44,542 nucleotides of DNA from an uncultured Alphaproteobacteria bacterium. GTDB lineage: Bacteria; Pseudomonadota; Alphaproteobacteria; CAAHEQ01; UBA3637. Positions 5,101-12,100 of this stretch are shown one piece after another. Where the stretch lies: assembly GCA_947586835.1 (NCBI GenBank), contig CANPXT010000001.1:1-44542 (forward strand). The letters are read 5' to 3'. The notes beneath the pieces are model-generated. The model saw only the letters and a list, made by a program, of their open reading frames with translations. It made no database searches and had not been told where the DNA came from. The position numbers were made by a program, and so were the translations under genes. How positions within the stretch are numbered: position 1 is the first letter of the stretch; every line of letters begins with the position of its first letter.

Positions 5101-7017
5101 AAGTCCCAGTTCTACACAACAGTTGTTTAACTGCGCCTGCGAAGCATTCCCAGAAAAATTATTTGTCTCCTCCATAATACGTTTGCAATAAGTCTCATTC
5201 GTTAGTTCCGGACATGTATGTTTTTTCGTATCCCACGAATCTTTACCTTTTTCATTTGGAGCGCAACAGTGACGCGTACCGTTATACTTATGGAAAAAGC
5301 CACCAGCCCATCCGCAGCATCTTTGCGCCATCTTGCCTTCCAGATTGTTTACCCCCTTGCAGCAGGTACCACGACCATTACCGTCACCATCATAGTATCC
5401 CCCTACGGCATTGCCGGTATCGCCATTACAACAAACACCGTTGTACCATGTCGGATGATTTTGTGCTCCGGCCTCTGCATTAGTGCAACAGCGTACATCC
5501 CAATTCCAACAACTCGGATTTTTAGCATTACCACACATAGGGCCTCTTAGTCTGCCCGGATAATCCTCAGAACACAGATCAGTTGTAGGCGTTTCATAAT
5601 GAACTGACCCTGAAATTGGCGGCAGCTTCGTTGTCGTTTTATAAGGGATTCCCGTGATTGACTTAGGAGTCTCAGAACTTTCGTATCCGTTCCTCGCCCA
5701 GACACATACTTCAGGCATTTCCGGGGGACAAGTAGGATCTACAATCTCTTCAGTTGTTACCTCGACGGCAGCCGTTGTCATTATTCTTGCCAGGGTCTTT
5801 CGAATCGTTGTTGTTGTGGTTGTCGTCGGCGTCGGCGTATGCGTGCTCGTCGTTGTAGTTGTCGTCGGCGTCGGCGTTTGTGTGCTCGTTGTTGTAGTTG
5901 TCGTCGGCGTCGGCGTTTGTGTGCTCGTTGTTGTTGTACGCGTGGTTGTTGTCGTGGTTGTCGGCGTTACCGTGGTGGTAGTCGCTCTCGGCGTCGTCGG
6001 TATCGGGGTTTGCGTGCTCGTCGTTGTGGTTGTCGTCGGCGTCGGCGTCGGGGTTTGTGTGCTCGTTGTTGTCGTCGGCGTCGGCGTATGCGTGGTCGTC
6101 AGTCTTGGCGTCGTCGGTATCGGTGTATGCGTGCTCGTCGTTGTCGTCGGCGTCGGGGTTTGCGTGGTCGTCAGTCTTGGCGCATGCGTACTCGTCGTTG
6201 TGGTTTTCGTCGTTGCCCTCGTCGTGGTTTTCGTCGTGGTTGTCGGTTTTGCCGTTGTTGTGGTTAATGACGTTTCATAATACGTTTGAGGATCATCGGG
6301 CTCATCCGGTTCATTCACGACAAAGGCTTCACCGTAATACAAAACCAACTCACTGTATTTTTCCGCATCTTTAAAAACAGGCGTTTTTCCGGTTTTACTG
6401 ATCTCTTCTTGCAAATTCGACCGTCGTATAAGACCGCTTTCGGCATGCTTAAATTTCGAACAATCTAAATTTTTTAATAAACCGCATCCGCTTGCCGGAG
6501 GGTATGACGGCGTTCCCGATTCGTCAATACCTGCACAGGTTTCACCCCAATCGCCGCTCTTAATACTTTCGCATACCTCTCTCGATATACCGCGGATTCG
6601 AACCGTATATCCCTTTTCGTCTTCGATTCGCACCTGAACCGGCGAGCCGATTGCCGTTGTAAAATCGTCTTCACGCATATCATATTTTGTGGAAATAACT
6701 GATTTCGGCTTGACAACACAAGGAAAATCTTCGCATGTATAAATGTAACTTTGCATTAACTCAGCCGTTCTGGCACCGGCCGTTGCCACGCTGAATGCAT
6801 TAACCGTTTCATTTTCTTTATATATTTGCATGGCGTATTGTATACCAACAACACCGATAACCGACAATACGCCGATTATTGCCAAAACGCACAACATTTC
6901 AACCATGCTGCGCCCTGATTGTGTATCAACCTTTCGTTTGTCTTGCATTTCAACTCTGCATTCGTCTTGTGTTTGCTTTTTATCTTTCATTTGTTTGTTT
7001 TTCATTAAAAAGTTCAT
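2143..7017 (-). CDS. Mucin-like giant surface protein: prepilin N-terminus, Thr/Pro-rich repeats, Cys-doublet modules and two CysD/WxxW domains
   Basis: A 1624-residue protein. Residues 1-35 are a charged leader ending in Gly35. Residues 36-62 are a type IV prepilin segment (SGRSMVEML then a hydrophobic helix) with Glu at +5, so cleavage by prepilin peptidase and export by a pilus or type II-like machine are expected. Residues 63-240 form a pilin-like head with several Cys. Then follow a Thr/Pro/Ser stretch (251-405), a Cys-rich region with many CC pairs (482-728) including three 40-residue repeats, two related CC modules (751-889 and 912-1038) joined by Thr-rich linkers, a second Thr-rich stretch (1041-1230), CysD domain 1 (1251-1345), a third linker (1355-1460) and CysD domain 2 (1483-1593). 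Both CysD domains show W-x-x-W, G-D-x-E-S-L, A-R, C-N-x-x-x-G-x-I-C, C-L-x-Y-E-I and a final C-C, as in animal mucins. GAGGAG lies 8 bases before the ATG. Role unknown: adhesin, gel or host-mucin mimic are possibilities. Confidence 0.85.
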   Translation of the reverse strand: MNFLMKNKQMKDKKQTQDECRVEMQDKRKVDTQSGRSMVEMLCVLAIIGVLSVIGVVGIQYAMQIYKENETVNAFSVATAGARTAELMQSYIYTCEDFPCVVKPKSVISTKYDMREDDFTTAIGSPVQVRIEDEKGYTVRIRGISREVCESIKSGDWGETCAGIDESGTPSYPPASGCGLLKNLDCSKFKHAESGLIRRSNLQEEISKTGKTPVFKDAEKYSELVLYYGEAFVVNEPDEPDDPQTYYETSLTTTTAKPTTTTKTTTRATTKTTTTSTHAPRLTTTQTPTPTTTTSTHTPIPTTPRLTTTHTPTPTTTTSTQTPTPTPTTTTTTSTQTPIPTTPRATTTTVTPTTTTTTTRTTTTSTQTPTPTTTTTTSTQTPTPTTTTTTSTHTPTPTTTTTTTIRKTLARIMTTAAVEVTTEEIVDPTCPPEMPEVCVWARNGYESSETPKSITGIPYKTTTKLPPISGSVHYETPTTDLCSEDYPGRLRGPMCGNAKNPSCWNWDVRCCTNAEAGAQNHPTWYNGVCCNGDTGNAVGGYYDGDGNGRGTCCKGVNNLEGKMAQRCCGWAGGFFHKYNGTRHCCAPNEKGKDSWDTKKHTCPELTNETYCKRIMEETNNFSGNASQAQLNNCCVELGLGDIFDGMKCVNYCDYVLKHPGEYEGNDLNECCAVKGLGDIFDFGDKKCVEYCDYVLKYPEEHEQNDLNECCQVKGLGNVFYDGKCTTITITTTPGGTTTSTPPIETTTPIEEACYYGINQRTGESDEYCCTKVPHLHWVGGVSDGVCCDEDGYNVANDQAEEVCCENAADGDWNDELKRCCSDGGTWLGNTCCSGTWVGNTCCYDYHSSESNEAVPVCCEANSGTWIDDKKICCKGNINVDTGEPDSSCTNTTTTPGETTTSTPPVETTTPIDDECDGIRSKSGVSDEYCCTKANHKWIDGICCVGSLDGYTMLANETCCSINNGKWNDEWKLCCEGSPWDKVGWVGDTCCIGHKNNLGQAVQKCCESDLEGGTWHEDTKACCHGLLNADNMQVDTGKCITRTSTPGGIITQTPTPTTLTTTSTQTPTPTTLTTTRTQTPTPTTLTTTRTQTPTSTSTRTSTSTTQTPTSTSTQTPTSTSTLTSTSTTQTPTSTSTRTSTSTTPTPTTTTWTTTTTTPTTTSVTTPIQTTPEQTTPTSTTTQTPTPTSTSTTSTQTPTPTSTSTTSTQTPTPTSTSTRTSTTTSLSTTTTTKILSPGNFSECNVNSTVSKTGCKWTGWLDSGQPETKKEGGDVESLEGVCDPGWNVKAVNARAAMFPSLALSELGQGNLICNLRQGFICRNQDQVAGRRPYPMPYCLNYEINVLCCPPDASSMTPVILTTTTQDGTIPQTPTPTPTTTTGTGTETTKPAPTGTQPRPTTSTSKATSTSTSKTTSTKKTTPTPTTLSGTFSSRPVQAPVRPQQSQSTQSPETTSTTNDAAKGAEGALNYLCPDSPQPPMISGSNRCKWSDWVNSHKTTTGGFWSTGEGDKESLDGICDFYRKELENENQANVGVSVSAIRARSTSLQNYNIKDLSQTVTCNTTDGLICKNSEQKPGGRPLPYPYCLDYEIQALCCMSTTPVRLANPLLIRSTSALKSMPPAYSTKR
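2239..2571 (-). other. CysD / Mucin2_WxxW domain 2 (protein residues 1483-1593)
   Basis: The segment opens with C-K-W-S-D-W, followed by G-D-K-E-S-L-D-G-I-C, A-I-R-A-R, V-T-C-N-T-T-D-G-L-I-C-K-N and C-L-D-Y-E-I-Q-A-L-C-C. The order and spacing of W-x-x-W, Arg and six Cys match the CysD domain known from MUC2, MUC5AC and CILP. In those proteins the W-x-x-W motif can be C-mannosylated. Identification is by remembered pattern, without a search. Confidence 0.8.
2638..2955 (-). repeat. Thr/Pro/Ser-rich linker 3 (residues 1355-1460)
   Basis: Low-complexity coding DNA separating the two CysD domains, rich in Thr, Ser, Pro and Lys. It is less regular than the other two stretches and has no clear fixed period. 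The alternation of such linkers with CysD domains copies the layout of gel-forming mucins. Confidence 0.75.
2983..3267 (-). other. CysD / Mucin2_WxxW domain 1 (protein residues 1251-1345)
   Basis: The segment opens with C-K-W-T-G-W-L-D (W1254, W1257), then G-G-D-V-E-S-L, V-N-A-R-A, L-I-C-N-L-R-Q-G-F-I-C-R-N-Q-D-Q, and closes C-L-N-Y-E-I-N-V-L-C-C. Human MUC5AC CysD has the same landmarks (W-x-x-W-F-D, G-D-x-E, C-R-A, G-Q-V, C-K-N-E-D-Q, N-Y-x-V-R-V-L-C-C). This copy is closer to the animal pattern than domain 2. Confidence 0.82.
3328..3897 (-). repeat. Minisatellite coding Thr/Ser/Pro/Gln repeats (residues 1041-1230)
   Basis: Tandem coding repeats. Two exact 39-bp copies occupy 3372-3410 and 3411-3449 and a diverged third follows. 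Another 39-bp series with three near-identical copies lies near 3750-3870. The unit encodes 13 residues such as TSTQTPTPTSTST. A period that is a multiple of three keeps the frame open when copy number changes. Confidence 0.85.
3904..4284 (-). repeat. Cysteine-doublet module B (residues 912-1038)
   Basis: Contains SDEYCCTK, GICC, ETCC, KLCCEGS, GDTCC, QKCCES, GGTWHEDTKACCHG and ends DTGKC. It is a diverged copy of module A at 4351-4767: the CC pairs and the G-x-W between pairs fall in the same order. Each module follows a linker ending TTTPI. Confidence 0.75.
4351..4767 (-). repeat. Cysteine-doublet module A (residues 751-889)
   Basis: Contains SDEYCCTK, GVCCDEDG, EVCCENA, KRCCSDGGTW, GNTCC (twice in a row), PVCCEANSGTWIDDKKICCKG and ends with SSC. 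It is paralogous to module B within the same protein. The recurring unit is C-C, about 4 to 9 residues, G-x-W, about 5 residues, C-C, which suggests a repeated disulphide-bonded fold. I do not recognise a named domain. Confidence 0.7.
4834..5187 (-). repeat. Three tandem ~40-residue Cys repeats (residues 611-728)
   Basis: Each unit begins C-x-x-[VI]-[LM], runs through an acidic stretch to L-N-[EN]-C-C and then V-x-G-L-G-[DN]-[IV]-F and a Cys. Units start near residues 611, 652 and 691. The last two are nearly identical at the protein level (CDYVLKHPGE and CDYVLKYPEE), so the duplication is recent. Confidence 0.8.
5803..6267 (-). repeat. Minisatellite coding Thr/Pro repeats (residues 251-405)
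   Basis: GT-rich on the plus strand. A 39-bp unit recurs in phase (for example starting at 5852 and 5891) and encodes 13 residues of the type TTTSTQTPTPTTT. Irregular units follow toward 6267. Such DNA can expand or contract by slippage or recombination and is a likely site of length variation between strains. Confidence 0.85.
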
Positions 7018-7047
7018 GCCGATTCTCCTCTACGCATACATACTTAT

Positions 7048-7076
7048 TGTATAAAATAAACGTACGTTTTTTGCAA
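7048..7076 (-). promoter_or_regulatory. Promoter of the mucin-like gene with the CGTACGTTTA spacer element
   Basis: On the minus strand, -35 TTGCAA (7076-7071), a 17-bp spacer and -10 TATACA (7053-7048). CGTACG (7061-7066) again occupies spacer positions 5 to 10. The start point is predicted near 7041, giving a leader of about 24 bases with GAGGAG before the ATG. Confidence 0.7.
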
Positions 7077-7213
7077 CGATTTTTTCGACACTTTTTAAGG
7101 GTAGTCAAAAAATGAAGTGTCAAAATAAAAAACATTAAGAATCAATATATTAAAAGAAAAATAAATTTTTTCTGCGTAAAATGAAAAAAATCGTTGCAAA
7201 AAACGTACGTTTA
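7057..7213. repeat. Perfect 29-bp inverted repeat carrying two outward promoters
   Basis: Positions 7057-7085 and 7185-7213 are exact reverse complements over 29 bases, separated by 99 bp of AT-rich DNA. Each arm contains a -35 TTGCAA and the CGTACGTTTA element. The left arm drives the mucin-like gene; the right arm points into a region with no intact rightward gene. Confidence 0.85.
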
Positions 7214-7222
7214 ATTTAAGAA
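7194..7222 (+). promoter_or_regulatory. Orphan promoter copy with weak -10
   Basis: TTGCAA (7194-7199), 17-bp spacer with CGTACG at spacer positions 5 to 10 (7204-7209), then TAAGAA (7217-7222) where the -10 should be, a poor match. The block from 7133 to the -35 resembles the block from 147 to the ankyrin -35. Downstream, 7223-7352 has no gene I can support, only a start-less frame of about 40 codons ending near 7345. This looks like a duplicated promoter that lost its gene. Confidence 0.5.
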
Positions 7223-7352
7223 ACAAGCACACAATCTCTATACGGAATTTTCAATTCCTTTATATGGTTTATTAACCTCTGAAAATGAAAAAGAAACAGT
7301 AAAAATTATTGCTAAAAAAGTAAAGATAAAACAAACGGTCAAAAATATAAGA

Positions 7353-10300
7353 TTAAAATAAATATTTATATGATGCATTCAATGAATGCCCGGTGCTGCT
7401 GCTGCTGAAATCATAGTCGTATTTAAGCTCCAACTCCGAAACGGCATAAAGCCATAACAATGAACCGCCGAGTGTAAACGTATCTTTGTCAACAGCAACG
7501 CTTTCAATACCAAACGGCTGATTATAATTTACAAACAAACCCTGCCCTGTTGATTTCGTATCACCGAATTCATGTGTCCAACGAGCATGTGCTTCGGGCT
7601 TAAAGCGGAAAGAATCATTTCCCAAATCAAGCATGGCACGCAATTCGACCGGTGTTTGTATCGATGTATAATCTTCGGCCGCTACTTTTAAAAGCCCTGC
7701 CGAATCGCCTTTTTCGCTCAATTCATCCAACGAGGCTTTGGCATAATCAATACCGACTTTCGGCGTAAGAATAAAGCGCGGATTAACGGGAATATCCACT
7801 CCGAAATCTGCTCCTACGGCATAAGTTGTCATATCAAAATCAGCTTTGGCAGATTCCACCAGCGAATTGATATGGTGTTTTGCCGAATTGGACGTTTGCG
7901 TCCATAAAGCATATAAGTTTAAAAATTGCCTTGACTTATAGGGACGGAAATAACCGTAAATACCGGCACCGTATGTTTGCATATCCGCTTTAATCAACGA
8001 ATTGTTTTGATCCATTGACCCGTTGGCATACAACCCCATTAATCCCAAAGACAACGAACCGAATCGTTTATCAATACCGGTCGTTAAGCCATAGTTTGAA
8101 AATTCGTAACCGGCAATGTTTTTATTATCATCTTGACTAAATCTCATCATAAACGGCTTGACCCATATACCGCCTTTATCGGTTCGTGTACGCCGTTGAT
8201 TACCATGACGATTTGACCAATTGCTGTAAGATGATTCATATCCCGGACGTCCGTAATAATTCGGATTATAAACGGCACGCGCTTTCAGGTAACGATTTTC
8301 ATAAGCTTCTTTATACGTTCTTAAATCACTCAATTCATCAGATGCCGCCGCTTTAAACATTCTTGTCACATGTAATCCGACCTGCTGTGTATTTAAATAT
8401 CCTTCCGGCGAATATTGTGACATTACCTTAACTGCCTCATCGGCCGAAAAGGCATAGAAAACGCGATCCAAAAACGGATCAATGGTGTTTGATGCCGTTC
8501 GATTGTTAATGGAATCCATAGCCGAAGCAATGCTGTCAATGTTGATAGAATGTTGCGTGGGTTGAATTGCCTCTTTTAACGTTTGCAAGCTGTCAATTTT
8601 TAAAGACAACACATTGTCTGCGTTTTTAATTGCAACACCTGCCCATAAAAATGAAGTTCGAATTTTTTCAATATCGCCGTTCAGTTGCGTTGCGCTTAAA
8701 AGTTCATATTCCTGATTGGGTTTAATATCCCGCAAAACAATGCGCATATCCTCGCCCAGATTAACCGTTCCCGACACAACAATTTTATCGTTTTCCTTGT
8801 CTTTGGCTCGTAAATCCAATATACTGCCCGCATTAAAATTCACCGTTGCATGCCCCTTATCGGTCACATCATTGGCATCGGAATAAACGGTTTGTGATTG
8901 CATAATTTCCATAACGCCGAGCGGCTTTTTATAAACCGATTCGGTTGAAACGGACAAACGACCGCCGTCGTTAACATCCAATGAGCCGTCACGAATATTC
9001 ATTAAACCGGTACCGGCAATTTGTCCGCCATGATTGATGGATAAATTTTTGCCGATGTTAATCACATTATCTGTGTCTGTATTTTTAAATTCAAACGTGC
9101 CGCCGTTAATGTTCAACTGATCCACATCGGTATTACGCTCTACCGTTATTTTACCACCATTCACATTGACGGTTGTATTTTCAACTTTCCCATCTGTTGA
9201 GGCTAACTGTTCGCGCACGATACGATTGACATTCACATCGTTTGCATTGACATTCACAACGGTATTACTGTTGAGCTCCAAGCCCGACTCATTTGTAAGC
9301 GGCATAACCGACGATTCCGATTTATAGGTTGCCTCCACGGTGTGATTAATATCAAATGTGCCGCTTTCAACCACAACACGATCCACACGAATAACACCGG
9401 GCGAATAAATGGTTTTACCGTTAGCGTTAATATCCAAAGTTGTATTGACAGCATCTCCATGCATTTCAACAATATCACCCGAATACCAGTTATCATTCAA
9501 CCGAACACCGGTGTTACTTTCCAATCTGATTTCATTTGCCTGTACGGGATTATTAATTTCAAAGCCGCCGCCTGCAACCAAAATATGATCAACATTAATG
9601 GTATTACTGGTTGTGTAAAAAGTCCTATCGCCTTCTAAATCAATAATCAACTTTGTGTTAGTGGCATCGGATAATTTAGATATCGGATCGTGAATAAACA
9701 CACCGGTATCAACCAAGCGTAATTGCGCATCGGTGTTTATGCCGATAACCCCGCGCACATCCCCCGACATTTGCAACTCACCCGTGTCAACCAAAATCGA
9801 ATCCACATTAATACCGCCGGTAATATAACCGGCAATGGGTCCGCCTTCGGAATCAATACCCGTTTGGTTTACAATATGAACACCCGTTGCGCCTTCCGCT
9901 TTCTGCACACCACCGGTAAATTGGGGACTAACTGACCCACGCCTATAATTAAAATCTACAGGAGATCCCCATATTAAATTGGCCGTTGAATTACTGCCGA
10001 ATGTTGTTGTTAAAGAAATAGTTTTATAATTATCAATACGGCTGTTTTGTCCCATAATTAAGTTTTCACCGTTTATTGTTCCTTTATTTATCAAAACACC
10101 GTTATCGGCAAAAGTAATCAGCGGAGAAGAAATAACAGGATTACTTTTATCTTCATTTTTCCCGTTTTCCAATATTGAAGTATTGCCGAATGAAAGGGAA
10201 TTCTCTGCCGTCAGTTTTACATTGATATCGCCTAAAACCATGTGCGTTTGATCACCGAAAAGACCTTGGTTCACATTTACATTAACATGTGCACAGCCTG

Positions 10301-11831
10301 CACCTTCAATACAAACATCTTCTATTCCCATGTTAATGAGTGCGCCGGTACCCGTTTGAAATGTATCGACGGTTAAATTGGCATCTAAAAACTTGTTAAC
10401 GATTCTATACGTCGGCGCTGTTTTTGTATCCCCGTCTTCCGCGTCTGCCATATCTTCCGCGCCTACCATATCTTCCGCATCTTCTTCATCTCCCGTATCT
10501 TTCGCATCAGTGTCAGTCAATACCGGAAATTGTTGAACCATGGCGTTAATATCGATTTGGGCATTATCACCGAACGATAATAAACCGTTGCCGTTATTTT
10601 GAAGCTTCATATCTCCGCTTTTCATGGAAAAAACACCGTTATTCTTAAATGTCATCGTTTGCCCTGTATAAACAGCGTCATTCAATATGGAAAACGAAGA
10701 ATTGTTTCCGAAAGTTGCTTTGCTAACATTCATTTTCGCCTTATGCGGAAAAGTGGGAAGGGAAACTTCTTCCGTGGTTACTTCACCGGTTGAATCGGTT
10801 ACGGTAATCGATTCGGTTTTTTCAACATATAAATTATAATCATCACCCAAAGAAACAAAAGAGCCGTCACCCATTTGTATTTCGTTCGCGGTAAAATACG
10901 TTCCCATTTCATTGATGAGCAGACTGTTTTTCCCCATAATCAAATTTTCGGTTGTAATGGTTGCACCGTATTCGGGAAGTTCGCCGATATTTTCTTTATC
11001 ATATCCGTTGCCGACATTATATAAATACCCCGAATCACCGAATGTGAGCGATTTATTGTTAATAATGCCACCGTTCAGGAGCATTCCCTGATAAGCAAAC
11101 TGCACTTTATCGGTTGTCAGATTGGCAGAAGGTGCAAACGTAACAGAAGCAAGTTCTATCGGCATACCTTTTTGATCATATTTAAAAGTCCAATCAATAC
11201 CGTTTAAAAATCGTCCGTTATATCCGAACGCAACCAAATTGCCTTTTTCCCTATTCTTATCCAAATCAAAATTTTCAAATTTACCCTCATTATAAACAAT
11301 GGTATTAACGCCAAACAATGCTGAACCTTGAATAGTACCCTGTTCAGTGTTGGTTATCAAATTTGTTGATGAGCCTGTGAAATTATTTCTATCATTATCA
11401 ATAGCTGTCGGAGAAATTAATCCGGGTCGTAATGATAGCCAATCAATAGTTCCGTTTTGTGTTAAATCATCATTTTGATTATCAATTTGTTCTAATTGAA
11501 TGCGTTGAATGGTACCCTTGTTCGTCAACTTAAATTGAACAGGCGTCACTTGATAAGCCGTTTCATATATGCCCCAACCGTTACCTGTTACTTTTAAGCT
11601 TCCCGTATTGGTTAACGACCCCGAAAAACCCGCTAAACCGTTCACCCATACATCATAACCGTCTTCGGTTGTTAACTCTGCCTCATTCGTTGCCGACGGC
11701 TTCTCTTTATTAATTTCAATTTGAACAGATTCTTCATTTGCCCGGGACTCGCCTTCGGTTTGCGCAACGACATTTAATGCATAAAAAGAAATGCACAAAC
11801 AAAAAACGGTTTGTTTTAGCCGGCAAAACAT
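7353..11831 (-). CDS. Classical autotransporter (type Va), large beta-helical passenger
   Basis: A 1492-residue outer membrane protein. A signal peptide (1-23, cleaved after N-V-V-A) takes it across the inner membrane. A long passenger follows, made of short repeating strands with patterns like G-x-[IL]-x-N-x-G-x-[IL], the signature of a parallel beta-helix. An acidic Asp/Glu/Ala insert (A-E-D-M repeats) lies near residues 440-475. The last 275 residues or so form the autotransporter beta-barrel, starting near GGIWVKPFMM and ending in aromatic F after N-A-S-Y-K-Y. The ATG at 11831 is preferred over an upstream in-frame ATG at 11885 because it has AAAGGAG nine bases before it and puts the signal peptide at the N-terminus. 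No protease motif was found, so adhesion or an unknown surface role is the best guess. It lies next to the mucin-like gene on the same strand. Confidence 0.9.
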   Translation of the reverse strand: MFCRLKQTVFCLCISFYALNVVAQTEGESRANEESVQIEINKEKPSATNEAELTTEDGYDVWVNGLAGFSGSLTNTGSLKVTGNGWGIYETAYQVTPVQFKLTNKGTIQRIQLEQIDNQNDDLTQNGTIDWLSLRPGLISPTAIDNDRNNFTGSSTNLITNTEQGTIQGSALFGVNTIVYNEGKFENFDLDKNREKGNLVAFGYNGRFLNGIDWTFKYDQKGMPIELASVTFAPSANLTTDKVQFAYQGMLLNGGIINNKSLTFGDSGYLYNVGNGYDKENIGELPEYGATITTENLIMGKNSLLINEMGTYFTANEIQMGDGSFVSLGDDYNLYVEKTESITVTDSTGEVTTEEVSLPTFPHKAKMNVSKATFGNNSSFSILNDAVYTGQTMTFKNNGVFSMKSGDMKLQNNGNGLLSFGDNAQIDINAMVQQFPVLTDTDAKDTGDEEDAEDMVGAEDMADAEDGDTKTAPTYRIVNKFLDANLTVDTFQTGTGALINMGIEDVCIEGAGCAHVNVNVNQGLFGDQTHMVLGDINVKLTAENSLSFGNTSILENGKNEDKSNPVISSPLITFADNGVLINKGTINGENLIMGQNSRIDNYKTISLTTTFGSNSTANLIWGSPVDFNYRRGSVSPQFTGGVQKAEGATGVHIVNQTGIDSEGGPIAGYITGGINVDSILVDTGELQMSGDVRGVIGINTDAQLRLVDTGVFIHDPISKLSDATNTKLIIDLEGDRTFYTTSNTINVDHILVAGGGFEINNPVQANEIRLESNTGVRLNDNWYSGDIVEMHGDAVNTTLDINANGKTIYSPGVIRVDRVVVESGTFDINHTVEATYKSESSVMPLTNESGLELNSNTVVNVNANDVNVNRIVREQLASTDGKVENTTVNVNGGKITVERNTDVDQLNINGGTFEFKNTDTDNVINIGKNLSINHGGQIAGTGLMNIRDGSLDVNDGGRLSVSTESVYKKPLGVMEIMQSQTVYSDANDVTDKGHATVNFNAGSILDLRAKDKENDKIVVSGTVNLGEDMRIVLRDIKPNQEYELLSATQLNGDIEKIRTSFLWAGVAIKNADNVLSLKIDSLQTLKEAIQPTQHSINIDSIASAMDSINNRTASNTIDPFLDRVFYAFSADEAVKVMSQYSPEGYLNTQQVGLHVTRMFKAAASDELSDLRTYKEAYENRYLKARAVYNPNYYGRPGYESSYSNWSNRHGNQRRTRTDKGGIWVKPFMMRFSQDDNKNIAGYEFSNYGLTTGIDKRFGSLSLGLMGLYANGSMDQNNSLIKADMQTYGAGIYGYFRPYKSRQFLNLYALWTQTSNSAKHHINSLVESAKADFDMTTYAVGADFGVDIPVNPRFILTPKVGIDYAKASLDELSEKGDSAGLLKVAAEDYTSIQTPVELRAMLDLGNDSFRFKPEAHARWTHEFGDTKSTGQGLFVNYNQPFGIESVAVDKDTFTLGGSLLWLYAVSELELKYDYDFSSSSTGHSLNASYKYLF

Positions 11832-12044
11832 CAAAAAATACTCCTTTGTTTTTTCTGTTCTATCATATTTTTTATTCAAACGCAAGATAAAAATCTTTTT
11901 TTATAAAAAAATCAACAGGCTAATAATATAGTTAACAACCGTGTTATTTTTAAATCAGGCAAAAAAGAAAAGCTTAACTATATGAAAAAGTTTATAAAAT
12001 CGGCATAAATAACAATAAAAAATTACCGGATTTTTATATCCGAC

Positions 12045-12073
12045 TTGACTTTTAAAAAAGTTTCGCATATGAT
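12045..12073 (+). promoter_or_regulatory. Sigma-70 type promoter of the msbA-like gene
   Basis: TTGACT (12045-12050), 17-bp spacer, TATGAT (12068-12073). The start point is predicted near 12080, with GAAAGGG about 10 bases before the ATG at 12101. Confidence 0.75.
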
Positions 12074-12100
12074 GGCATTTATCTGAAAGGGCCGAAATTA

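Noticed and set aside
5654-6280. Plus-strand frames rich in Val or Arg/Cys opposite the first Thr-rich repeat
   Set aside because: Same reason: shadow frames of the coding repeat on the minus strand.
7223-7345. Start-less plus-strand frame of about 40 codons ending with K-N-I-R-L-K
   Set aside because: It follows the orphan promoter but has no ATG, GTG or TTG start that fits and no recognisable family. It is kept only as a possible gene remnant within the orphan-promoter finding.
12027-12042. Short inverted repeat CGGAT/ATCCG just before the msbA-like promoter
   Set aside because: Five base pairs only, no T-run, and could arise by chance in AT-rich DNA; not enough for an operator or terminator call.
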